From Acidobacteriota bacterium (lineage in GTDB: Bacteria; Acidobacteriota; Terriglobia; Terriglobales; Acidobacteriaceae), in the NCBI GenBank assembly GCA_021798235.1, contig JAJZMO010000263.1:1-6554 (forward strand): a stretch of DNA of 6,554 bases, in the 5' to 3' direction. Positions within the stretch are counted from its first letter, which is position 1. The number at the start of each line of letters is the position of its first letter. Position numbers and translations under genes: made by a program. The notes under the pieces are model-generated. The model ran no database searches, was not told where the DNA came from, and saw only the letters and a program-made list of their open reading frames with translations. Positions 1-6,479 of this stretch are shown one piece after another.

Positions 1-23
1 AAGGTGCTTTGGGCAGAATTTTC

Positions 24-420
<397 letters not shown>

Positions 421-468
421 TTGGCTATGGTAGCGCATATTTTCTAGGAAAAGGATTTGCGCGAAGAA

Positions 469-520
469 ATAATGGTCGGGACGGGCAGATTTGAACTGCC
501 GACCCCTCGCACCCCAAGCG
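469..520 (-). repeat. Left attachment site: 52-bp direct repeat, tRNA-Pro 3' remnant
   Basis: The copy is identical over 52 bp to 6428-6479. On the minus strand it covers tRNA-Pro from the 5' side of the anticodon stem through the anticodon loop, T arm, acceptor 3' strand and CCA, plus four bases beyond (469-472). Upstream on the minus strand (from 521) the sequence stops matching and does not supply a replacement 5' half, so this is not a functional tRNA. It is the expected scar of integration into a tRNA gene. The crossover most likely lies in the anticodon stem-loop part of the repeat, as is usual for tRNA-targeting tyrosine recombinases; that detail is inference. Confidence 0.96.
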
Positions 521-765
521 TAAAACCTATATTTTCGCCCGTTTACCCTCGTTGCCTCTGGCTTACGTTTTCGCCTGTATTCATGCGCCTTTCAGCACGC
601 TTTCAGGAAAAGCCTGTTCCCTCGGTTTACCTTCATTTTCCTTTGAGGGTCCCCACAAAAGTCCCCACAGTCCCCCTCCCCCGAATCCGGCATAGGAAAC
701 CATCACCACTCACTCGCGGGCGCGTCCTGGGGCAAATGCGGCGGCGCTGCCCTGCAATATCGGGT
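521..765. other. Non-coding left arm of the element
   Basis: These 245 bases between the left attachment site and the stop codon of the SAP-domain gene hold no credible gene. An apparent open frame across them begins in the tRNA remnant and looks spurious. The stretch is rich in short repeats: TTTTCGCC at 532-539 and 568-575, GTTTACC at 541-547 and 625-631, CTTTCAG at 589-595 and 600-606, and the GTCCCCACA pair described separately. This density fits an integrase/excisionase binding arm. No hairpin with a T-run was seen for ending the leftward operon. Confidence 0.6.
649..669 (+). promoter_or_regulatory. Candidate integrase arm-type sites, left end
   Basis: Two exact copies of GTCCCCACA start at 649 and 661, 12 bp apart. 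A matching pair with the same 12-bp spacing and the same orientation lies inside the right end (6364 and 6376). Paired short repeats shared by both ends of a tRNA-targeted element are typical of arm sites bound by the N-terminal domain of tyrosine integrases. The repeats are seen directly; the binding role is inferred. Confidence 0.6.
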
Positions 766-1887
766 TTAAGCTTTCGTCCAGGGCAAGACTGATCTTGTCA
801 TACATCGGCATCCAACATCGCATGTACATTTTTCGTAGGGAAGTTCTGGCAGTTCGTCGAGAAGGAAGGTTTTGTTATTCAGCGCCGCGCACGCCTCGCA
901 ACCGCCAATCCCGATTATCTTGGCCTTCTTAATCCCCAATTCACGCATTCGTGCAAGATCGCTTTGGTGTTTGACATAAGAACTCAGCATTTGCGTAGCC
1001 GTTGCCGAATTCATGGCGTTAATACGCATGGATCGCGGCACACAATTTTCTGGTGTTTCAGGGGCATTGTCTTCGCCGTCGTCGTCATCGTCTTCTTCCG
1101 TATAGCGCCAGAAAGGCTTGCTAAAATTGGAAACTGTGAATCCAGGCATACATTTTTCCGGCGCTGTACGTCCAAGCAATTCCCCTATTGCGTAATTGAG
1201 ATAGAGACCTTCCCATTGCTCCGGTTGCAGTTCGTTCAGAATTTTCGGGCGCATGGTGAAAACCATGGCAAGCTCCTTTGCACGTTCTTCTATCGGGCGC
1301 GGCGCGGGCGTTATTATCATGGCCTCCGCTCCAGGAGGGATTGGGCGTTTAAATTTGTTCTTGCGGTACGCATCAGCGGTCCGAATTACCTCTTTGAAAT
1401 GCCGCTTTTGGAGCGCAGCGATCACGTTGTCCGCCGCTGTCTCATAAGCCTTCTCGCATTCAGCTTTCCACCTTGAAACTGCCTGACTTGCCGCAGGCGT
1501 GCATCGCAGGATCATTCGATGCGCATACTGTACTTCCATGCCCTTCGGATCGGCTTCGAGTAGTCGTTGAATAAGCTCTGTTTTTTTGCCGCTAACCTTT
1601 AAGCCGCGCGATGACAACATCAACTTGAGGTCTGCTACTGTGGGCGCAAGCTCCAGTGCTCCATGCGCAATCAGCCCATCGATAACGCGCTGGGTATCTG
1701 TTCCGAACACTGGTGCCCACCACTCCAGAAACCAGTCTTTGACTTCACGCGCCGATAGAAACTTTTCGAGCAGGGCCAGATGTGGCTGGCTGCTTACCCA
1801 GTTGGCCGGGGCCAATTGCGCTTCCGCTATCGATTTCTGCGGCGATGAAAGCGGCTTCCGCTTCAACCACCTGTCAAACCATCCCAT
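766..1887 (-). CDS. SAP-domain protein with Mu gpF-like cysteine-rich C-terminus
   Basis: Two adjacent ATG codons are possible. The second (1887, 373 aa) is preferred because AGGAAG (1893-1898) then has a 5-nt spacer; the first (1890) leaves only 2 nt. Residue numbers below count from the first. Residues about 78-113 form a SAP-like helix-extended-helix (TVADLKLMLSSRGLKVSGKK core), a fold that usually binds DNA. Residues 265-274 are an acidic run. The C-terminus holds six cysteines (C331, C334, C355, C357, C361, C363) in a CxxC...CxCxxxCxC layout after a hydrophobic strand. This recalls the end of phage Mu gpF-type head-morphogenesis proteins, where a CxxC is followed by a proline-rich strand and a CRC motif. 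It is the last gene of the leftward operon, about 50 bp after the preceding stop. If the resemblance is real it may act on helper-phage capsids or DNA entry; a DNA-binding protein with a structural zinc site is the alternative. Confidence 0.85.
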   Translation of the reverse strand: MGWFDRWLKRKPLSSPQKSIAEAQLAPANWVSSQPHLALLEKFLSAREVKDWFLEWWAPVFGTDTQRVIDGLIAHGALELAPTVADLKLMLSSRGLKVSGKKTELIQRLLEADPKGMEVQYAHRMILRCTPAASQAVSRWKAECEKAYETAADNVIAALQKRHFKEVIRTADAYRKNKFKRPIPPGAEAMIITPAPRPIEERAKELAMVFTMRPKILNELQPEQWEGLYLNYAIGELLGRTAPEKCMPGFTVSNFSKPFWRYTEEDDDDDGEDNAPETPENCVPRSMRINAMNSATATQMLSSYVKHQSDLARMRELGIKKAKIIGIGGCEACAALNNKTFLLDELPELPYEKCTCDVGCRCMTRSVLPWTKA

Positions 1888-1937
1888 CATGGCTTCCTAT
1901 ACGGCGCAAGTTTACACCCAGCCGCCCGCGCCCGGCT

Positions 1938-2543
1938 TCAATCCTCAGCCTTCCTTTCCGCACCAGCGGGAATCGAAGTAATCTCCCCTTCGCTCTTGCC
2001 AAGAGCAATGATTGCTTCAAGCTGATCGTCCGTCAATCCGCTAACGATGAGGGCGCTGATCTGACCGTCCGTGAGGTACCGTGCAGAGGCGGGCACCCGC
2101 CCGCGAACGATGACTCCCATGATTTCCTCGTCTGTCAAGTCCTGTAACGAAACCCCTGGCCGTTGCGCAGCGTTCGCAACCGCAATTGCGCTGGCGCTTG
2201 TCCTTAGCTCCCCGTTGACCTTGCCGAGCAACTCCAGGCAGCCTCGTACCTCTCGAATGGCTGCCAGAGCCGTCTGGTGCTTGCCGTCAGCCTTCGCAGC
2301 GTCCAGAATGGAGATTGCCTGAGCCGTCAGACCTTGCACTCTATCGAGCAACGTTCCAGCGTCGGCTACTTTGCAAGCCTCTTTCGCGGCCACCAGCGCG
2401 CCGGGGATGTGTTGCGTGTGGCGGTGCAATGCGCTCCGCGTTGTCCCGGTTTGTCCCGCAATGTCCCGGAGAGAGATTTTCTCCACCAGCAGCCGGTCAA
2501 TTTCCGCGCGGTGCGGATGGTTGCAGATGGCGCACGTCTTCAC
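1938..2543 (-). CDS. Cys/His-motif helix-turn-helix protein, possibly small-terminase-like
   Basis: The product has 201 aa from GTG at 2543. That start overlaps the stop of the upstream primase-helicase gene by 4 nt (GTGA), with a G-rich stretch (GGGGG) about 8 nt before it. A GTG at 2561 would add six residues but has no ribosome binding site nearby. The N-terminus has C4-x2-C7-x-H9 followed by PHRAEIDRLL, a motif I associate with uncharacterised phage and mobile-element proteins. Residues about 18-46 (KISLRDIAGQTGTTRSALHRH) read as a helix-turn-helix that could recognise DNA. The middle is helical. The C-terminal third has three short LTD-led repeats (LTDEEI at 136, LTDGQI at 157, LTDDQL at 170) that may form stacked helices or an oligomerisation surface. 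Position after a primase-helicase resembles that of small terminase genes in phage satellites. A transcription factor is equally possible. Confidence 0.85.
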   Translation of the reverse strand: MKTCAICNHPHRAEIDRLLVEKISLRDIAGQTGTTRSALHRHTQHIPGALVAAKEACKVADAGTLLDRVQGLTAQAISILDAAKADGKHQTALAAIREVRGCLELLGKVNGELRTSASAIAVANAAQRPGVSLQDLTDEEIMGVIVRGRVPASARYLTDGQISALIVSGLTDDQLEAIIALGKSEGEITSIPAGAERKAED

Positions 2544-4381
2544 TGGAGCAAGCCCCCGCACTCGCTATCGAGCACCCCTTGTACAAACATTCTTGCCGCA
2601 TCCGTTTCCGAGTTTCCGCGTACAAGCATTCCTTCAGTATTTATGCGGGTGTGAGCGTGATTCTCGGATTCTTGTACGCTTGTACGCGATACAGGCTCCG
2701 TACAAGCAAACGAGTATTTGAATGGGCTGCCCTTCTTGCCCGTCCCGGCGCGTTCAACTTGACTTCTTTCCACCAGCGAGCGGAGCGCCTTGCGCTTCAC
2801 GGCGTTTGCGCCTTCCACATGCGCGACAATCTCCGGTTCTCCGCTTTCACCCACTACTTTCAGGTATTCGACAATCTCGCGTTCAACCGCTTGCCGGTCG
2901 GCTTCGGCGCGTATGCCGCCAATCGAGAGCCGGTGCGTTGCAGAGTCGAACGATAGGACAGTCTCCGGCATGTCTGCGCCAATCCTCTGTATGGTTTGAA
3001 CGCTCCGGTAAGAGTCGGAACGCTTGAGTACAATCAGCGTGCTGACTGCCCCGCCTAAGGCTGTGCTCCCCAACGGGCTGTCAATGGCGTCCGCTTTCTG
3101 GGCCTTGCCGCTGTGATGCGTAACGAGAATGTGTGTGCCGGTTTCGCGCGCGGCGTCAATGAGCGGACCCAGGGCCGCGTAGACTTCCGCATAGGCTTTT
3201 TCATCGCGGATGTGAGCAAATCGGAAAAGCGGATCGATGACCACCAGCGCCGGAAGTTGATTGCGAACAAGGTCCACCAGAGCAGAAATAGCTCCCGCTG
3301 GTGCTGTATCCGCGTGAATGTCGATTGCCTCTGTCCCACCCGCTCCCATTGCTCGGAAGTCCGCCGTAATTTCTTCTTTGCGCTCTTCCAACGCCAGATA
3401 GATGCAAGCGCCTTGTCTGGTACTCCGGCCAAGAAATTCCTTTCCGGTAGCGACTGCAAGACAAAGCAATCTGGCAAGTGTGCTCTTGCCAACCTTTGGC
3501 TTTGCGACTAAGGCAGAAACCGTGCCGCGCACGAGCAGCCCGTCTACCAGATAATCGGGCGGAACTTCTGGTTTTGCGAGCAAGTCACCCAGCCGCTCAA
3601 GCCGGAAGCCGTTCGCTCGCCCTTCATCTGCCGGATTCGGATAGCAGGCGGGGATAGCTTGCGCGATGGCTCGCACTTTCCCGTCCGTCAACGGTGGGGA
3701 GCACTTTGCTACATTCTCAGCGAGTAAGGCCGCTTCGATAGCGGCGGGGTCCATGCCCCGCTTGTTCATTGTTCCGGCAAGGGAAACAAGGTGATTCGTC
3801 CGCCCGCCCTCGCCAATTGGCTTACTCGCTACTGCGCCCGCCGCTGGTGCGCTTTGCCGGTCCTGTGCGCCCGCTTGCGGATGGTTGAGAATGAGGGCCA
3901 GCAACCACGCTGGACATGGCGGAATGGGCAGAGAATCGTCTGAGTAGCGGTAGACGTGGCCGCTCGGATGAACGCTCGGCGGGATCACAATGTAGGAGTC
4001 TCGCCCGCGAACGTCGATGCCCTGGCAGGGCCGATTCGTGGCGGGGCGCACCTCCGCATCGTGGGGCCATCCGTAGATGAGTTGATAGCCCTTCGATGTG
4101 ACGTTGCACAGACCTTCGGGGATCGGCCCGTGTTCATCTTCCAACCTTTGCATTGCAGCGGGATCGTCCACATCGACGGCAAAGAAACCGGACTCAGGAC
4201 CGGCAACGGCTCCCCAGTTGCATCCGGGAAACTGCCGCGTCCACGCTTCAATCTGTCCAAGATCGGATGTGGCGCGATGCTGCCAGTCTCGCAGACAAGG
4301 CTGTTTCGAGCGCGGCTTGAGCGGGTGGAGACGCCATCCACGCGCGATTGCAGCGACTATCTCCGGCGGGAGCACGCTCAC
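2540..4381 (-). CDS. Primase-polymerase/helicase fusion, element replication protein
   Basis: The 613-aa product should prime and unwind DNA at the element's own origin. Residues about 5-165 form a bifunctional primase-polymerase domain: the VDVDD stretch (D70, D72) and GIDVRG (D123) carry the metal-binding acids, and PPSVHPSG (H138) is the family's nucleotide-contact motif. Residues about 190-250 look like the helical primase C-terminal region. Residues about 265-480 are a RecA/RepA-type hexameric helicase ATPase with Walker A KPKVGKST (294-301), Walker B ALVVIDPL (D383) and THHSGK (421-426). Residues about 495-560 could be a winged helix. The GTG start overlaps the upstream gene's stop by 4 nt, with GGAGG (4386-4390) 4 nt before it; an in-frame GTG two codons later fits that ribosome site better. 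The tail beyond about residue 555 coincides with a cluster of DNA repeats, suggesting the origin lies in the gene. Catalytic motifs appear intact. Confidence 0.96.
   Translation of the reverse strand: MSVLPPEIVAAIARGWRLHPLKPRSKQPCLRDWQHRATSDLGQIEAWTRQFPGCNWGAVAGPESGFFAVDVDDPAAMQRLEDEHGPIPEGLCNVTSKGYQLIYGWPHDAEVRPATNRPCQGIDVRGRDSYIVIPPSVHPSGHVYRYSDDSLPIPPCPAWLLALILNHPQAGAQDRQSAPAAGAVASKPIGEGGRTNHLVSLAGTMNKRGMDPAAIEAALLAENVAKCSPPLTDGKVRAIAQAIPACYPNPADEGRANGFRLERLGDLLAKPEVPPDYLVDGLLVRGTVSALVAKPKVGKSTLARLLCLAVATGKEFLGRSTRQGACIYLALEERKEEITADFRAMGAGGTEAIDIHADTAPAGAISALVDLVRNQLPALVVIDPLFRFAHIRDEKAYAEVYAALGPLIDAARETGTHILVTHHSGKAQKADAIDSPLGSTALGGAVSTLIVLKRSDSYRSVQTIQRIGADMPETVLSFDSATHRLSIGGIRAEADRQAVEREIVEYLKVVGESGEPEIVAHVEGANAVKRKALRSLVERSQVERAGTGKKGSPFKYSFACTEPVSRTSVQESENHAHTRINTEGMLVRGNSETDAARMFVQGVLDSECGGLLQ
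2579..2711. repeat. Cluster of five GTACAAG-type repeats, candidate origin iterons
   Basis: GTACAA-based repeats occur at 2581-2592 (GTACAAACATTC), 2620-2631 (GTACAAGCATTC) and 2700-2707 (GTACAAGC), all in plus orientation. Two more lie in the opposite orientation back to back at 2671-2685 (GTACAAGC and GTACAAG read on the minus strand). They fall in the last part of the primase-helicase gene but in more than one reading frame (for example Val-Gln in some copies, Cys-Thr in another), so they reflect a DNA constraint rather than a protein repeat. I saw no further copy elsewhere in the window by eye. Binding sites for the element's replication protein are the best reading; operator sites for one of the helix-turn-helix proteins are the alternative. 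Confidence 0.6.
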
Positions 4382-4578
4382 TGCGCCTCCGGGCGAGCCG
4401 GGATCGTGTGTTCATCGATCATTCGCTCCAGGGCATCTGCGGGGATGCGCACACAGCGCGAAATTCTGGTCACAGGAATCTTGCGCTCGTAGACCCAATT
4501 CCACGCGGTTTTATACGAGATGCCCAACCGGACAGCGGCGTCTCGCACCGAAAGGAGTTTGTTACCGTCTTCCCTCAT
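4378..4578 (-). CDS. Excisionase/AlpA-like helix-turn-helix protein
   Basis: The 66-aa product has one compact domain: LLSVRDAAVRLGISYKTAWN (8-27) is the helix-turn-helix, followed by a basic turn and a small wing (RCVRIP, 41-46) and a last helix (ADALERMIDEH). This is the layout of the excisionase-type HTH_17/MerR-like family. The start at 4578 was chosen because the domain begins a few residues later and a GGA lies just upstream; a start at 4626 would add 16 residues that do not fit the domain. The gene leads the leftward operon and overlaps the primase-helicase start by 4 nt (GTGA). In satellites and integrative elements such proteins bend DNA at attachment arms for excision, or activate the replication operon (AlpA-like). 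Either role fits; the sequence does not decide. Confidence 0.9.
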   Translation of the reverse strand: MREDGNKLLSVRDAAVRLGISYKTAWNWVYERKIPVTRISRCVRIPADALERMIDEHTIPARPEAQ

Positions 4579-4629
4579 GTATCCGATTTTCCTTGCATTT
4601 CCTTCGCATGGCAACGAAAATAGCAATAC
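4579..4629. promoter_or_regulatory. Divergent control region between the two operons
   Basis: Only 51 bp separate the two divergent starts, so control of both operons must be packed here or overlap the coding ends. A possible rightward promoter is TTGCAT (4593-4598), a 17-bp spacer, then GAAAAT (4616-4621); transcription would start within a few bases of the ATG at 4630, giving a nearly leaderless message, in keeping with no Shine-Dalgarno there. An inverted pair TTGCATTT (4593-4600) and AAATGCAA (4635-4642) could be an operator. A near-repeat TTCCTTGCAT/TTCCTTCGCAT lies at 4589-4609. No convincing leftward promoter was found. Confidence 0.35.
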
Positions 4630-5229
4630 ATGAAAAATGCAAATGAACGTGCATTACAGAAATCGTCGGGACCTTTGCTGGCAGAGTGGCTAACCAAGTC
4701 AACGGACGCTAGGGGCCGCCAAGCCGTGGCTGAAGCCATTCACTACATGCAGGGCAATCCGAGCAAGGAACTGCCGCCGAAGGACGCCGCCATGTACTTT
4801 GCCGCGCCGCTATCGATGTTCACTCGCATCGGGGATGGAAAGCTGGACTTATACCCAAACGGCGATAGAAGCTACGCTATATTCCATTTCTGGCGCGCTT
4901 ACACCGCTGGATTGCTTGGAAGGTTAAGGCAGTGTCCGCGCTGCCAAGAATGGTTCTATGCCGCGCGCTCCAACAGGGAATGGTGCGTGAGGCACCGCCG
5001 AATCACAGAACGGGCAATGCTCCGCGAGCGGTGCTGGCGGATTGAGAATTTCAACCTGCCAACGCTCAAGAATCGCATCGCCCGTTATCGCGCCATTCAG
5101 CGCCCGCTCACTAAGGCTGAACGGGAAAGGTTGGAGCAGGCCGTACAGCGCAAGAAAGGCTTGCTGGCCGAATTGAAAGAGCGGAAGGATGCGCTCAAGA
5201 AAACTAAGGCAACGCGAAAGGAGAACTGA
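4630..5229 (+). CDS. Zinc-finger protein with charged helical tail, function unknown
   Basis: I do not recognise a named family for this 199-aa protein. Residues 1-60 are helical with no clear motif. Residues about 83-100 are aromatic and hydrophobic (IFHFWRAYTAGLLGRL) and lead into C102-x2-C105-x13-C119-x2-H122, with QCPRCQEWFYAARSNREWC reading like a CGNR-type treble-clef zinc finger, which usually binds nucleic acid. From about residue 128 the protein is strongly basic and helical, with a likely coiled coil at 160-190 and a Lys-rich end. It begins the rightward operon and stops 1 nt before the integrase start, so the two are almost certainly co-translated. That suggests a role in integration control or in regulating the divergent operon. 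There is no ribosome binding site before the ATG, so a leaderless start is possible. Confidence 0.85.
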   Translation: MKNANERALQKSSGPLLAEWLTKSTDARGRQAVAEAIHYMQGNPSKELPPKDAAMYFAAPLSMFTRIGDGKLDLYPNGDRSYAIFHFWRAYTAGLLGRLRQCPRCQEWFYAARSNREWCVRHRRITERAMLRERCWRIENFNLPTLKNRIARYRAIQRPLTKAERERLEQAVQRKKGLLAELKERKDALKKTKATRKEN

Positions 5230-5230
5230 T

Positions 5231-6325
5231 ATGGCCGTCTTCAAGCGTGGTGAAATCTGGTGGTACGAGTTTGTCTTTCATGGGCAGCGCATCCGTGAGT
5301 CTACGGGCAGCGAGTCAAAGACTCTGGCAATCAAGGCAGAGCGCCAGCGCAGACGGGAATTGGAAGAGTCTGCAAACGGCGTTCGTGCGGCACGCCGCCC
5401 GGTACTCTTTCCCGTTGCAGCGCGGGAATGGATGGCCGCGAATCGGGCGCGGTGGAGCAAGTCGAACATCTCCATTCAGGAATTCAATCTGAAGCATCTG
5501 ACTGAGTATTTCGGATCGATGCTGCTTGCCGACATTACGCCTCAGCACATCGGGAAGTATCAGGGCATCCGCCAGACACAGGGCGCGTCGAACCGGACGA
5601 TCAACATGGAAGTATCAACACTCCGCATGATGATGAAGGCGGCGCGGCTGTGGGGCGCAATCTCGCAAGATGTGCGGATGCTGCCGGAGCGCCGCGATAT
5701 TGGGAAGGCGTTGACGCCGGATGAAGAGACGCGGCTGTTAGACGCTTGCCGCAAGAGTCCACAGCCGGGCCTATATACGGCGGTGGTGATTTACTGCAAT
5801 ACGGGCTTGCGGAATGCAGAGCTGCGCCGCGCGAGGTGGCACCAGGTTGATTTTCTCAAGGCTGAGTTTCAAGTCGGCAAGGCAAAGACGGAGGGCAGCG
5901 AAGGCCGCATCGTTCCGTTGAATCGCGCCGCGCTGGAAGCGTTCAAGGAGTGGAAGGGACGCTGGCTGGACGCTAAGCCTGGAGACTACATGTTTCCCAC
6001 AGAGAAGCTCATGTTCAAAGGCGCGGGCGCACCAGACGCAGGCATTATGACGGCCTACGATGTGGACCCAGGCAAACCGCTGGGCGCGTGGACGCGGGCG
6101 TGGAGGACAGCGAAAAAACAGGCTGGTGTCGAGTGCCGGATTCACGATCTACGCCACCACTTCATCTCGGCTCTTGCGCAGACTCAAACACCTGATGCCA
6201 CCATTCAGGCGATAAGCGGCCATCTCAGCCGCAAGATGCTGGAGCATTACAGCCATGTGCGGCTTGAGGCGAAGCGGCGTGCGGTTGAGTCGCTGGATGC
6301 GCTGGCTGCGCAGCCAGTCCAATAG
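5231..6325 (+). CDS. int: Tyrosine-recombinase integrase
   Basis: This 364-aa enzyme integrates and excises the element at the tRNA-Pro gene. The ATG at 5231 was chosen because AGGAGA lies 6 nt upstream and the N-terminus MAVFKRGEIWWYEF is typical of a small arm-DNA-binding beta-sheet domain; the frame is open further upstream but overlaps the preceding gene. A core-binding helical domain spans about 58-155. The catalytic domain follows with all expected residues: R194 in TGLRNAEL, K219 in GKAKT, H305 and R308 in HDLRHH, H331 in SGHLS, and the nucleophile Y340 in LEHYSHV. It follows the zinc-finger gene after 1 nt and converges on the intact tRNA, 106 bp away, the usual placement for an integrase beside its attachment site. 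No truncation or frameshift is seen. Confidence 0.98.
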   Translation: MAVFKRGEIWWYEFVFHGQRIRESTGSESKTLAIKAERQRRRELEESANGVRAARRPVLFPVAAREWMAANRARWSKSNISIQEFNLKHLTEYFGSMLLADITPQHIGKYQGIRQTQGASNRTINMEVSTLRMMMKAARLWGAISQDVRMLPERRDIGKALTPDEETRLLDACRKSPQPGLYTAVVIYCNTGLRNAELRRARWHQVDFLKAEFQVGKAKTEGSEGRIVPLNRAALEAFKEWKGRWLDAKPGDYMFPTEKLMFKGAGAPDAGIMTAYDVDPGKPLGAWTRAWRTAKKQAGVECRIHDLRHHFISALAQTQTPDATIQAISGHLSRKMLEHYSHVRLEAKRRAVESLDALAAQPVQ

Positions 6326-6332
6326 ACCGCGC

Positions 6333-6384
6333 GTGGGGACTCAAAACGCGAAATTGCATCGGGGTCCCCACAAATCTCCCCACA
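6333..6384. promoter_or_regulatory. Candidate integrase arm-type sites, right end
   Basis: GTCCCCACA occurs at 6364-6372 and CTCCCCACA at 6376-6384, 12 bp apart, mirroring the pair at 649-669. A third copy, inverted (GTGGGGAC), is at 6333-6340, just after the integrase stop. Placement between the integrase gene and the attachment site fits integrase arm binding. The repeats are seen; the role is inferred. Confidence 0.6.
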
Positions 6385-6405
6385 TTTTCAGCGGCGCGCT
6401 GAAAA
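6385..6405. repeat. Inverted repeat (hairpin) between integrase and attachment site
   Basis: TTTTCAGC (6385-6392) and GCTGAAAA (6398-6405) form an 8-bp perfect inverted repeat, with one more G-C pair possible inside. It could end integrase transcription, but there is no T-run after it on either strand, so a protein-binding site or an inefficient terminator is as likely. TTTCAGC also occurs in the left arm at 590-596. Confidence 0.5.
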
Positions 6406-6427
6406 GAAATTCTGTAAGTAATTGATT

Positions 6428-6479
6428 ATAATGGTCGGGACGGGCAGATTTGAACTGCCGACCCCTCGCACCCCAAGCG
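6428..6479 (-). repeat. Right attachment site: 52-bp direct repeat within intact tRNA-Pro
   Basis: This copy is identical to 469-520 and covers the tRNA from the anticodon stem to the CCA plus four bases downstream. The match ends exactly at 6479/520 and 6428/469, where flanking bases differ. Because the intact tRNA is at this end, the element supplied the 3' part of the present gene, which preserves its sequence. Confidence 0.96.

Larger units (their letters stand above)
469..6479. mobile_element. Integrated tRNA-Pro-targeted element, phage-satellite-like
   Basis: The element is bounded by a perfect 52-bp direct repeat (469-520 and 6428-6479), so one copy of the repeat plus the interior is 5,959 bp. 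It encodes a tyrosine integrase beside the intact tRNA, an excisionase-like protein, a primase-helicase, two proteins with phage-like features and a zinc-finger protein. All catalytic residues of the integrase and the helicase Walker motifs are present, and no gene is visibly broken, so the element may still be mobile. It lacks portal, large terminase, major capsid, tail, lysis, conjugation and partition genes. An integrated plasmid-like element is the main alternative to a phage satellite. The boundaries are seen directly; the satellite interpretation is inferred from gene content. Confidence 0.93.

Noticed and set aside
469..520. A second tRNA-Pro gene
   Set aside because: The acceptor 5' strand, the D arm and most of the 5' half are missing, and the adjoining sequence does not replace them.
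457..792. 111-codon rightward open frame starting in the left attachment site
   Set aside because: Its start (VGTGRFELPTPRTP) is the antisense of a tRNA, a well-known source of false genes, and it runs through repeat-rich non-coding sequence with no recognisable domain.
964..1476. 170-codon rightward open frame
   Set aside because: It is the complement of the SAP-domain gene, with no domain and no ribosome binding site.
2579..2711. GTACAAG repeats as a CRISPR array
   Set aside because: The repeats are short, in both orientations, irregularly spaced and within a coding region; there are no cas genes.
2315..2956. 213-codon rightward open frame
   Set aside because: It is antisense to the primase-helicase and the Cys/His-HTH gene, both supported by motifs; its own translation is Cys/Arg-rich and featureless.
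3956..4492. 178-codon rightward open frame
   Set aside because: It is antisense to the primase-polymerase domain with its conserved acidic motifs; it spans two coupled genes and has no recognisable content.
6385..6405. Hairpin as a standard intrinsic terminator
   Set aside because: There is no T-run downstream on either strand, so it is listed only as an inverted repeat.
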